A stretch of 64,000 nt of DNA, taken from the NCBI GenBank assembly GCA_019054805.1, contig JAHQIY010000003.1, forward strand, positions 7,006,001 to 7,070,000, written 5' to 3'. The translations under genes and the position numbers were made by a program. Positions 32,265 through 44,000 of this stretch are shown one piece after another. The notes under the pieces were generated by a model, which ran no database searches, was not told the origin of the DNA, and saw nothing but the letters and a program-made list of their open reading frames with translations. Each line of letters begins with the position of its first letter. Positions within the stretch are counted from its first letter, which is position 1. Origin of the DNA: Brachionus manjavacas (taxonomy: Eukaryota; Rotifera; Eurotatoria; Ploima; Brachionidae).

Positions 32265-35200
32265 ATGGCAAAGCAGCCGACTCCCGCCGAACTAGCCCAA
32301 GCTGTCTCTGAACTAGATTTCAATGTGAGCGAAGAGGAAATCACAGAGGCTCAAAATTTATGGAATCAAAAGGGACAAGATTTTACCAAAGTCAAGTCAG
32401 CATGTCATCCGATGTAATTCCCAAAATTTATTGTTTTAATAATTTTACCAATTTGACAATTTTAGCTTACCAAAAGATAACTCGAAGAATATTCTAATAA
32501 CTTCTGCTTTACCGTATGTAAACAATGTTCCTCATTTAGGTAACATCATTGGCTGTACCTTGAGTGCAGATATCTTTGCCAAGTAGGCTTTAAAATTTTT
32601 TAGATTTTGAGCGAAATAATCGTTTTTAATTCAAGATTTTGTCGTATGAAAGAGATAAACACTTTATTTGTATGTGGTACAGATGAGTACGGAACTACCA
32701 CTGAGACCAAAGCTCTTGAAGAAGGTCTGACATGTCAGCAGATTTGTTCAAAATATTACAAAGAGCATAAAAGAGTTTATGACTGGTTTAACATCGAATT
32801 CGATTATTTCGGCCGAACAAGCACTGCTTGGCAAACAAAAATATCGCAGGATATTTTTAATAAACTAAATCAAAACGGATTCATTTATGAAGATAAAGTT
32901 GATCAGCTTTATTGTGAAAAATGTGTGAAATTTTTAGCTGACCGTTTTGTAGAAGGAATATGTCCATTTTGTTCATACACGGATGCTCGCGGTGATCAAT
33001 GTGACAAATGCGGCAAGCTAATAAATGCTATAGAATTGAAAGAACCAAAGTGTAAAACATGTTCATGTTCACCTATAGTTAAAACATCTAGACATTTATT
33101 TCTTGATTTGCCAAAGCTTACTCCAAAATTAGAAGAATGGGCTGAAAAGACAATAGACCAAGGCCACTGGACAAATACTGCTGCTGTAATTACAAAAGCA
33201 TGGCTAAAAGAGGGTCTCAAGGGACGATGCATTACCAGAGATTTAAAATGGGGAACACCAGTGCCATTAGAAGGCTTTCAAGACAAAGTGTTTTACGTAT
33301 GGTTTGATGCTCCAATAGGTTACTTGTCAATAACTGCTAACTATTCTGAAGAATGGGAAAAATGGTTCAAATCTCCCGATACTGTTAATTATTACCAATT
33401 TATGGCAAAGGATAACGTGCCTTTTCACAGCGTTATTTTTCCGAGTTGTCTTTTAGGCACTGGTGATAATTACACCTTAGTCGAGCATTTGTCCGGAATA
33501 GGTAAATATTTAACACCATTTGGCATGCTTTTAATTGTAATCTGAACTCAATGTTTTAGTATAACTAAGGCAAAAGTTGGCTAAAAATGTTCCCATACTG
33601 AAATTATTTTAAGTAAAAAATTCGATTAAAACATTAAAACTTTTATCGTACTTTATTCATAAATAAAGCCCGCATAGCCGAATGGTTTGTGTGTTAGTCA
33701 TCAATGCAGAGGATTAAAAATCAAAATCCGCTGAAGTAGAAAATTTTTTTAAAATATCTCTGCAGTACGGGACGAATGTTTAAACCTCTTTCTTCATAAA
33801 AAATGGATGCCGGTTTCGACTGGGTAATAATGGGTGTTCAAAAAATAATGTTCAAAATTTTGATAGGTATAAAAATACGTTCTTATTGATCGAATTTGGA
33901 CTTTTCTTTACGGTTAATTCTATTTCTTCTTTAAATTCTTCCAAGTTTGAGTATCTTTAGCTTCTCTTCTTTTTCACAATGGCATTCTATTGAAAAAAAG
34001 TGTTATTTACAGGTAAAGGTGTTTTAGGTGGCCTTTTTCTTTTACTTTTAGTTAACCATCGAATGAACTGGATTTTTCAATATTCTAAATTGATAAAGAC
34101 CATTAAATATTTGTATAATTTTGAACATTCTTTTTTGAACACCCATTACTAGCGGTGTAGATGATCAACTCGATGCAGTATTCTCTGTGTCAGTTCGGAG
34201 CCGTTGCTCAAAAAGGTTATTTGGGAGATGACCACCTCTCTTGCTATCCGCTAGTGTATAAAAGAGACATTTTATTATTTATTAATAAATTGTATGATAA
34301 TAGTTACCTACCTCCCTAGCTCGGTACAGGATAAATTAATAAATGACTACAAATTATTTTAGTATCTAGTTTATTTTAATCTATATCTAATAAAATTTCA
34401 TAGTATCTAATAAAATAATATTTGTATCAAATAAAAAATAAAATATCACACTCAAGTAAAAAAAAAATAATAAAAGTGTGAGAAAAAAATTAAACGGCTC
34501 TATTAAAGAGCTTAATTTATTTGTTTATTTGTTTTTCGAAATTTTTCTTCGTTTGCTTGGATTCTCAACGGTTTGTTCATTAACTTCATTGCGATTTTTA
34601 GGTGGTCTTCCTCTTTATGAAGAACTGTTTATCACTGTTAGTTCCCTTACCTAATTTTAGGTTTTTTTTTCCCCAAAATGTATCCTCAAACAAAATATCT
34701 TTATCTTGGATTACCTTTAATGCTTCTTGATAAGAAGCATAGCGTTGAAACTCATCGTAAACTTTTGATTTGCCCCGCTTAGGTTTTAGATCGACTTCGA
34801 TGCTGTCTATTTCGTCGTCAGTATCCGAACCTGGCTGATTTTGTGTAGCAGGTCGAAGAATTGAAGTTGAAGATGATTCTGAATAAACGTTTAGTTTTTA
34901 AAAATAATTAGTTTTAAAGAACCAAAAAAAAACATTTAGGATAAACAAATAGATCTGTACTATTTAATAAAATTATTGATTTTAAAAGAAAAATATGAGC
35001 TGTGATTATTTTTATTATTTTTTCAGAAATGTTCAAGAATCATAAAAAAATTCAGAAGTTTTTTAAGTTTCATTTCAATGTATTTTTTAAAAGAAATTTT
35101 TAAAAATGCTTATTATAATTTCTTTTTAATTTAAATTTATTTTAATTTTTAGACTATTTGAATTATGAAGAGGGAAAATTTAGCAAGAGCAGAGGAACTG

Positions 35201-36194
35201 GTGTATTTGGCGATCAAGCCAAATCAACCAACATAGAATCCGACATTTTTAGATTCTATCTTGCCTACATCAGACCAGAAACTCAAGATTCGACTTTTTC
35301 ATGGGAAGATTTACAATCTAAGAATAATTCCGAACTTTTGAATAATTTAGGAAACTTTATAAACAGGTAAGATTCATTTTTAATATTGTAATCATTCATT
35401 AAATTTTTTCAAGAGCTCTGTCATTTTGTGAAAAATCCCTTGGCGGTGTAATACCAAAAATGATGTTGACTCAGGAAGATTTCAAAATTTTGGCTAAAAT
35501 CAATAACGAACTAAAAGAATATGAAGAAAATTTAGAAAAACTTAGGCTTAGAGACGGTATTAAGAATATTCTAACCATTTCCAGAATTGGCAATCAGTAC
35601 ATGCAAGCCAAAAAACCTTGGACCTTGGTTAAAGGAACTGATGAAGAAAAGTAATTTAAAAAAAAATCACATTAATCTTTTAAAATAATGGTCTTAAGAA
35701 TTCAAGGTGCAACTGTTATCGGAGTAAGTGCGAATATTGCGTTTGTTCTATCAAGTGTTTTATATCCTTATATGCCGAACGTAGCGACCAAAATTCGCAA
35801 GCAACTCAACTTAGCAACATTTGATGTTATTTCGGAAAAAGAAGTGTACGACAGTGAGAACCTAAAGCCTGATGAATATTCGCACCCAATTTTCTTTAAC
35901 AAATTCTACAATTTTCTTCCGGAAGGCCATCAAATTGGCAAACCTGAGCCCCTTTTTAAGCGAATTATGGAAGCTGATGTAAAAGTGTGGAAGGAGAAAT
36001 TTGGTGGTGTGCCAGAAAAAAAGCCTGAGGATGGAAAGAAAGATAAAAAAGGTGCTAAAAAAGGCGAAAAGAAAGAAAAAACTGGAAAGGAAAAAAAGGC
36101 AGATGTGAAAAAAGAAACTAGTAATGACGCCAAATCTAATCAAACTGAAAATCAGATTAGTAATGCTGAAGTTAAACCTATGGAATCAAAATAA
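32265..36194 (+). CDS. MARS1: Methionyl-tRNA synthetase, cytosolic type
   Basis: Six exons: 32265-32413, 32466-32582, 32636-33501, 35153-35366, 35414-35650, 35699-36194; 692 aa. It charges tRNA-Met with methionine. Class I signatures: 'HLGN' (73-76, HIGH box) within '[11 protein letters not shown]', and 'KFSKS' (386-390, KMSKS loop) right after intron 3. Zinc-knuckle region has CxxC pairs ('CEKC', 'CPFC', 'CDKC', 'CKTC'). 'CGTDEYGT' and '[13 protein letters not shown]' are typical of the Rossmann fold. The N-terminus has no GST-like domain. The C-terminus ends in a Lys/Glu-rich tail (about residues 630-692) with no WHEP or EMAP-II-like domain. Exon 3 is joined at 32636 because this restores the conserved 'ADIFAKFCR'. 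Intron 3 is 1651 bp and carries three transposon remnants; the other introns are 47-53 bp. Confidence 0.95.
33669..34209 (+). mobile_element. SINE copy split by a nested MITE (inside MetRS intron 3)
   Basis: Same family as 925-1124: 'CATAGCCGAATGGTTTG', 'TTAGTCATCAATGCAGAGGA' and 'ACGGGACGAATGTTTAAACC' (33769-33788) match closely. The SINE is interrupted at about 33829 by the element 33830-34146, and its 3' part resumes with 'TGTGTCAGTTCGGAGCCGTT' (about 34187-34206). The B box is decayed ('AAAAATCAAAATCCGC'). Same orientation as the host gene. Confidence 0.75.
33830..34146. mobile_element. 317-bp MITE nested in the SINE, TA target duplication
   Basis: Begins 'ATGGGTGTTCAAAAAATAAT' and ends with a near-perfect reverse complement; terminal inverted repeats of about 35 bp differ at only a few positions. 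TA flanks both ends (33828-33829 and 34147-34148), as expected for a Tc1/mariner-type non-autonomous element. No coding capacity. Its position inside the SINE gives the order of insertion: SINE first, MITE second. Confidence 0.8.
34500..34885 (-). pseudogene. Decayed transposon-like coding fragment in MetRS intron 3
   Basis: On the minus strand a frame reads '[13 protein letters not shown]', '[20 protein letters not shown]', '[15 protein letters not shown]', then breaks near 34665. A further piece has an AT-hook-like 'RGRPPKN' and a basic end '[11 protein letters not shown]' before a stop near 34520. The acidic-then-basic layout recalls proteins encoded by MULE/FLYWCH-type DNA transposons, but I see no zinc-binding Cys/His set, so the assignment is tentative. 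It is not part of MetRS, which is on the other strand. Confidence 0.4.
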
Positions 36195-38069
36195 ATTATC
36201 TTAGTTTAAAAAGTTATGAAAGTTTTATATGATCATCGGTTTAACAATTTAATTTATTTTAGTTTAATTGTTTTGAATAAAATTCTTTGTTGAAATAAGT
36301 TTTCAATATTTTTAACCAAGAAAAATCAGAAAATTCAAAATCTTTTTTACAAGGCTGATTGTTTTTTTAAAACAAAATTTGTTCGTTTGATTAAAGATTT
36401 TTACATTTAATTAAACATTTAGTTTAGAGCAACTGAAATATAATTTTTTTTTTATTTGACTTTTTTAAATTAATTTAATTTCAATTTCTATTAGAGAAAG
36501 CATTCTAGTAGCTTAATGAAAAGATAAATTTCAAAGTAACTTCTCCTTTAGACTTAGAAAAAATCATTGGAAATCGATAAAAAATTAAAAGCTTTTCTTT
36601 GAGAACAAAAAATTCAAAATGAATGCTGGACTTTTCAGCAATGTAAAAATTTTTAATTAATTTTGAATTTTCAAATTTTTTTAAATAATTTTCTTATGAA
36701 ATTTGTTTGCATTTATGATTAAAAAGCTTTTTTTTACATTTGAAAAATGGATATGAAAAAATTAAAATGCAATAAAATCTCGGACAAATATTAAAATTAA
36801 AAAATAATTAATATTGTTAAATTTATAAACTTTTTTTATTAATTAGAAAAATTTTTATTTAAGTGAGTTGAAAAAAAATTTATTTGATTCTTCAATTATA
36901 GAACTTTTTTCAATTAAAAAACCTTTAGAATTCTGCCTTCGTAAACGTAATAAAGAAAAGGCTTGATGAAAGTTAAAACCTCATTTAAATTTTTATAAAC
37001 AAAAATGAAAATTTATCTAAATTCTAAAATATTAGAATACAAATTTTTAATCTTTAGTAAAATTTCTTAAATGATGAAATTTTTTTTCATAAAAACTATA
37101 AAAATGAAAACATAAGATAAAATCGATTTTTAATGATTTTTGAATTCCTTCAACTGAACAAAGCATTTTTAGAAATAATAGATAAAACAAATAATTAGGT
37201 AAGTTTTATTTTTCAATCGATGAAATTTATAAAAAGAGGATTATCCGAAGGCAGAATAACATCTCTAGGCAATTATTTTAGCAAATTGAGAAAGATTAAA
37301 TTAAATTAAAATTGAACACAATTTTTTACAACCCGACATCAACAATCAAATTTTGCGTATTATCAACGGTAGGCTATTGACCAAATAATTATACCATCTT
37401 GTACAGTTTTTTTTGCTCTTCTTGTTATTATAAAAAATTTTGTTACCCAGTGCTTTAAAAAAAGGTTCAACATTTAGACGCAATATGAGCGTATGCTTTG
37501 TTTAACTTAGAAAAAAATTGATGCTTCTAGTGTTAAAATTTTAATTATTTTTTTTAATAAAATCATGTTTTTGAAGTGAAAAAAATTTGGTTAAATATGT
37601 CAAAAATTATTAAACAAAAATAAGTCTAATGTCCGGTATTTTAGAACTCAAAATAAAATAAAAAGACTTTTACAGTTAAACCAAATCAATAAGACTAGAA
37701 AAATTTTAAAGACTCAATTTTAACCATTTGATATGATCACATGACACTAATGAACATTGGTTTGAAAACTTCTTAAACTTAAACAGCGTGCTATTGACTC
37801 ATTGTTCGTTCAAACTCGAGACAGAAGATTCATAGTCAAACAAAAGCTTTAAACTTTTCTTTTTACAAGTTTTATCACTGAATTATAGAGAAAGATTCTC
37901 GGCGCTTTTTGCCAAAAATAATTCTATCCCCCAAGCTAGTTTATTACATCTTGTATATAATTCAAATTTTAATGGCTTAATCTTTCTTGTTTAGATTCTA
38001 AATTAATAATTTTTACAGATTTTAATGACAAATTTTTAATTGTACAAAACACATCGAATTAAAAGCACC
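36195..38069. other. Intergenic between MetRS and the cadherin gene
   Basis: A/T-rich. 'ATGCTTCTAGTGTTAAAATT' at about 37521-37540 matches one end of the piggyBac-like MITE at 55305-55885, so a solo end or decayed copy may lie here. Less A/T-rich sequence at about 37740-37930 may hold a promoter or 5' UTR exon of the cadherin gene; 'TTCTTGTTTAG' at about 37985 is an acceptor-like word upstream of the start codon. Confidence 0.45.
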
Positions 38070-41000
38070 ATGACCAAACGAGTTCTGCTCGGTCTTTTTT
38101 GTTTGATATGCATTTTTTTCAAGCCAATCCACTCAAATCAATTGACAAGTCTATCGAAAGCCGAGGAACTAAAACAAATCCACAAATTAAAGCTCGAAAT
38201 AGATTTTATGAAAAAAAATCTAACTCAATTTTACAATTATTCAATAATTTGCGGTGGCAAACGATACGAAGCGAGAGCAGACCAGACATTCACCGACCGA
38301 ACCATTCCAGAAAACTTCAAGAATTTAATTCTCGAAACTTTTCTTAAGCCCGAAAACCGAGCTAACAAATGTCCCCGATGGTCTTACAATGTAGAAACAC
38401 AGCCGCGCTCCGGAGGCATGGAGTCCCTGCTAATTCCGGAAAATACCAAAATTGGCCACAAAGTCTACTTTTTGCTAGCTCTCGATCCCGAGTCCCAGCC
38501 TCTGTTCTACTTCATCCGGAAGGCCGAGTCCGAGAACGGGCCCGACGATGATCCGGATGACGTGATTTTCAAGGTAAATGTGATCAAAATGGGCAACACA
38601 TGGATCGGTGAAGTTATCTTGGACAAAGAGCTGGACTATGAAAAAAGACAATCGTACAACTATTTAGCTTATGCCTATGACGGTGCTAATTTACTGGAAA
38701 AATACAGTGCCATCGAAATAACTGATGTGGACGACGAAAAACCAGAAATAGTGACTGTGCACTCGAATTACAATTTGACCACTAAACAATTCGAATTTAG
38801 AATATTCGAGAATACATCCATAGGCGAGGTCATAAATCCGGATTCCAAGATTGAATTCCAAGACCCGGACACTCAAAACTCTCAACTACACACTCGACTG
38901 ACCAACTATGAAACAAGCATCGCCGATTCTCCATTCAGTCTGAACAGCCACGGCGAATTGAGGCTGATATCCAATTTGGACTATGAAACTCAAAAAGAAC
39001 ACGTTCTTCTATTGACTGTCACAGACACGTCTGGAGGCTTTAGCGAGCAATTGATCAAGATTCAAGTGCTTGACGTGCCAGATTTGCCACCTAGATTCAT
39101 CGAGCCCAAGAACATGATGGTCGACACAGATAGAAGAAATTTTAATCCCAATTTGATATTTAATAGGCAATTTTTGTCAATGGACGAGGGCTATGTTTTG
39201 TTTTATGAGAATAAGGTCGGACCTGTATTTGACGTTTTGGCCGTGAGTGGAAACAATGAGCCTTTGGGAGACATAAAATACGAGCTGTTGGAAGATTCTA
39301 GCCAAATGAAAGGTTTTTTTGAGCTAAAAAAGCATTCCAAAAACAGTACATGGTACTTGGACTGCATAGTGCCTATCACTCTAGAGGACCAAGAGGAACG
39401 CTATTTGTATTTCACGATCAGAGCTATTGAATCGGCCGATGAGCCGAGTGGAAAAAACTTGCTTTTTACTGACAGACATGTCACTGTTAAGGTGATAAAT
39501 GGTGATATGTGCTTGCCCGTATTCGACAAAGAATTGTATGAATTTGAAGTGGTTGAGAATGTAAGGCAATTGCTTGAGCCCATTTATGTAAGTGATTGTG
39601 ACCATGGCGTGAATGGAAGGATCAATTTGTCGACTACTCACAAAGACTTTTCGTTCAAGCTGGATCAAGTGTATAGATACTCAAAATTGGGCTTGTACAT
39701 GGCCAAGTCTTATGACTATGAAGAAAACATCACTGTCGATGGTCACATAATTGAGTTTGAGATAATTGCTAGAGGAAGTGAAAAATCTTTGAATAAATAC
39801 GAGACCAGATCTTTGGTTAGGCTGAGAATTTTGGACATAAATGAGTTTAAGCCGCGATTTGTGCTGCCAGCTCCTGCATTTTTTCTAAAAGATGGCATTC
39901 CGACCGAACAGCAGCAGCGAATTTTCTTGTACAATGTTCAAGAGGGTCAAGATTTTGTATTAGATGTGAGAGCTGAAGACCGAGATAAAGGTGGAGACGG
40001 TGATTTGTTCTATTTTTGTCGCTACCTGCACCCAGACGACACATTCCAAATAATTCAAAGCTACAATTCGACCACCAATTTATTTAACATAAGAATTCCG
40101 GGCCGGTATTTCGACTCCACTTCCAAAATACCCATCACATTTGCCGTATTTGTTCAGGACAGCATGGACGACTTGAAGCTCAGGAGCGAAATTATCATCT
40201 ATCTAAAGCCGCAGTCGGCAGTGCAGCGCGCTGCTTATTTTGAATTTTCTGAATACGAATTCAAGCTGAAAGAAGGCTCCAGCCACAAGCTTAGGCTCAA
40301 GTTAATAAATGAAAATTTGAGCGCATCGAAAATACAACTCGAGGAGTTGGCGGACCCTTTGAATTTATTTTCACCTGAATTCGAAGAGACTTGGATAAGC
40401 AAAAAAGACATGATAGCTATTTTGGAAAATGACTCACTTGCCTCCAACGAACCCGAACAAGAAGTAAATTCAGATTTGTTTGTTATTTTGTATCCAACTG
40501 ATGGTGGCCGCGATTTTGACCAGCTTTTTTTGGACAACAACAAATCGCACATTTACGAATACAAGCTTAGAGCTAAATTGGTCGAAAGGTCCGACTTGTT
40601 TAACGATGTGACCATTTATGTCAAGCTAATTGACTTGAACGACAACCGACCCCAGTTGGCAAATCTAAATTTGCTTCCAAATGAATTTCTAAATGCCACT
40701 TTGGACAAAAATTTCTACCAACACACTCTCATAAACATTAACAACACTCATTTCATACCCAAAGTTCAAGACAAGGACTTTAGCGATGAATTCGGCCTCA
40801 AGTCTCTGTATTGCCGCATAAATGACACCAGATTCTATTTGGACCACGAATACATGTCAGCCGAATTGGAAAACCAATTTAATTCAGTGTCTCTTTTAGT
40901 GCGAGTTTTAACAAATCCGGACAATATAAACAAAGAAATAATTTGGCTGAATGTGACCTGTGAGGACAATTATTTCAACCGCAAGTCCCAATTCAACACC

Positions 41001-44000
41001 AATTCATTTATTGTACGGCTAAATGTGATCGAATCTGAGAGTGCGGCCTTTGGTCAAGTATTCAACAAGACCGAGTATGTGCTGAATGTAGACGAAAATT
41101 GGATCGGACCTTTGGCTCACATTGGAAATGTCTTGCCCAACGTTAAAATCAACTACAAAATAGATGGCTTTACCAACGACCAAACAATTTTTTTGAATCA
41201 ACATCTTTACATGGACCAAAATCAGCTGATTCTGCGCCAACCACTTGACTACGAAAATTCAGACAAAATTTTTAATTTTACAATCACTGCTAATTTGAAT
41301 GCAAATTTGGCATTTAGAACCAATGTTATCATTTTGGTAAATGACATCAATGACGAAATTCCGAAAATGTCCCAAAATGAGCTGAGTGTGCTTTTGAACG
41401 CGAATCACAACATTAGAGGACAAATAGTTGCCAGTTTGTTTGCCACCGATTTGGATAGACACGACTCTGAGAATGGACTTAAATTTGAGTCGCGCAGTGA
41501 CAAGTTAACTTTGAAAAAAATTGTCACCAATGACAAATTTTTGCATGGAGTTGAGATCATGCTGGCTGAGGAGCTGACCGAGCAGAGCTATCAATTCTCG
41601 GTGAGTGTGACAGATGGCAATTCTCAATCGGACAAGTGTAACCTAACTGTCATTGTCAAAAATGAGCAAATTTATGACGAGCTCAGATGGTCCGAACCGG
41701 AGTACCAAGTTACACTAAGTGAGGGCACGCCGGCACAGACTGTCATACTGACCGTCAGCGTAATCCCTATAGGCCTTAAGTCACCTGTTCAAGTCAGCTA
41801 CAAAATTGTGGGTGAAAATCCATTTTATGAACTTAATGAACAAACTGGAGAGATAAAAACAACTGATTTAAAATTGGACCGAGAAATCCCGAGCGTTGAA
41901 CAAAGATTCAAGCAGTCTACTTTTTTTGTACAAGCTCATTTCTCGCTTGGTTCAACCAAATACTGGTCGAATATTCAGCCAGTTTCGGTGACAATCGAGG
42001 ACGAAAACGACGAACGTCCTTTATTTGTGCAACCATCCAACAACCTAACAACTGTACCGGCACTAAAACCAGACGAAATCTACCAATTTCAAGCAATTGA
42101 TTTGGACAAAGACGACACTGTAGTCTATGCACTGGTCAACCAAAGCTTGGTCTCGTCAAAATCAGAAATAAATTTACCATTTAGACTCGACACCAAAAAT
42201 GGAAGCTTGAGCTTTGACATCGCCGAGCTGTCCAACGATGACTATTTGACCCTGCTGAGACAGGACGCCGAGCTCAGCCGAATAAAACTAGTCGTGCGAG
42301 CCCAAGACTCGGACGCAAAATACACAGACAATGTTTTGTTTGTTGATCTGTCCATTAGAAAGCTAATAAAAAGGTCAGATCAAGATGAACACTTGACACC
42401 AATTGTGTACAAACTAGAACCAAAGATAGAGCAACTGAAAAAAATAAGCGATTCGAGCTATTCTATTGAAGAATCGGTGCCAGAAAATACCATAATTGCC
42501 GAGCTTGGCTCTTTTGTCACAGATCATAAACTACCTTTGTCCGAAAACTTCAAAATCGAGTCATTAAACGACACTTTACACAATCCAGAGCTTTACTTTA
42601 GATACGATTACGAAAACTCGAATCTAAAGCTCATCAGAAGACTTGACCATGATTTGGTTACCAATCTAAGTCTTGTTTTGGTCACTGAAGACGATTTTAG
42701 GGTCAGATTTGATTTTGATGTCTTGGATGTAAATGATAAAGTACCAGAGCTTGAGATGGATGAACAAGAAATGGAAAAATTTGGTCAAAATTTGATAGTT
42801 GTGTCTGTGAACAATTTAGAGGACTATTTAAATTCAATAACAAAGACAGTTAGCTCGACGCCATTTCCGCCGCGAAAGCCAATACCGGCCATGCCGGAGC
42901 TGGGCTTGCCCGAAAGACCACTAAGCTTCATGCCTTACATCACCAAAGAACTTGACCAAAATCGAGATGCTCTCGTCAATTTTGACAACACAAATTTAAT
43001 CAAGGCCTACAAAATTAAGGACACGGACAAAAACAATAGATTTGAGGTAAATTTTGATTCAAATGCCACATCTCCAGCGGTGGCTAGGTCCTTATCGCTG
43101 TCGGTAAATGGTACACATGTTCTTGTTGAAAAAAATGATTCATCTTCGGTCGAAGATCAGGCTTTGATGGACGAAAACCTACACAACCGATTCAGAATTG
43201 AATTGTCTGATGGCACTAATAAAAATTACTTTAATGGTGAAGTGTACAAAATTGATGCCAGGCAATTGCAAAGATTGTCCACCTATGTGCCTAGAAATGG
43301 AAGGTACCGAGCAGAATTGTACCGGTCCGCCGTGGCAAACACAAAGATAACTCTGGATCCAATGATTCAAATTGAGAACCCGTTTCCGTACGACATTTTT
43401 GTCAAATTGAATGGCAAATTTGCCAATTTGTTCAACTTTGCTCCTAAAATGATACAGTCATCTTCTAATGTTAACTTTGGGCCGACAGAAATTTTGCTCA
43501 GCTTGAACAGGTCTCTGGAAGATCACGAAGACATTTTAGTCGGCTCCACGTCCATGGACCTAAGTGTTCATTTGTACACCAAAAATGATTATCTGAATAC
43601 TCTAATGGACGTAATTGGGAGATTAAAAATTTCGATCAACCTAAAAAATGAGAATAAACATCAGCCAAGAATTGAGGAAGTTTTGCCAGCCGGCCGTCTA
43701 ATAGAACTTGACGAAGGTGTCTATCTAAGAAAAGAGATTGCTTCCATCAAGGCTTATGACCGAGACAAGGGCGACCCAGGCAGAATTGAATACTTTTTGA
43801 TTGGAAATTCGAACCTATTAGAAATTGATTCCAGCACTGGCAAGGTTTATTTAAATGGCACTTTAGATGCCGAAGCCGAGCAATTGATTGTGTTTTTCTG
43901 CTATGCACGAGACTTGGCACCGGCACCATTTGGAAGAAATTCAGAGCTTCAGCGATTCGAAATTCGAATCACAGACGCGAATGAGTTTACGCCGGTTATC

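Noticed and set aside
32607..32635. Extending MetRS exon 3 upstream to the longer open frame
   Set aside because: It would insert unrelated residues before the conserved block; the acceptor ending at 32635 restores '[22 protein letters not shown]' segments in register.
38040..38069. Cadherin start ten codons upstream of 38070
   Set aside because: The upstream start would be a TTG, not an ATG. The ATG at 38070 gives a clean signal peptide.
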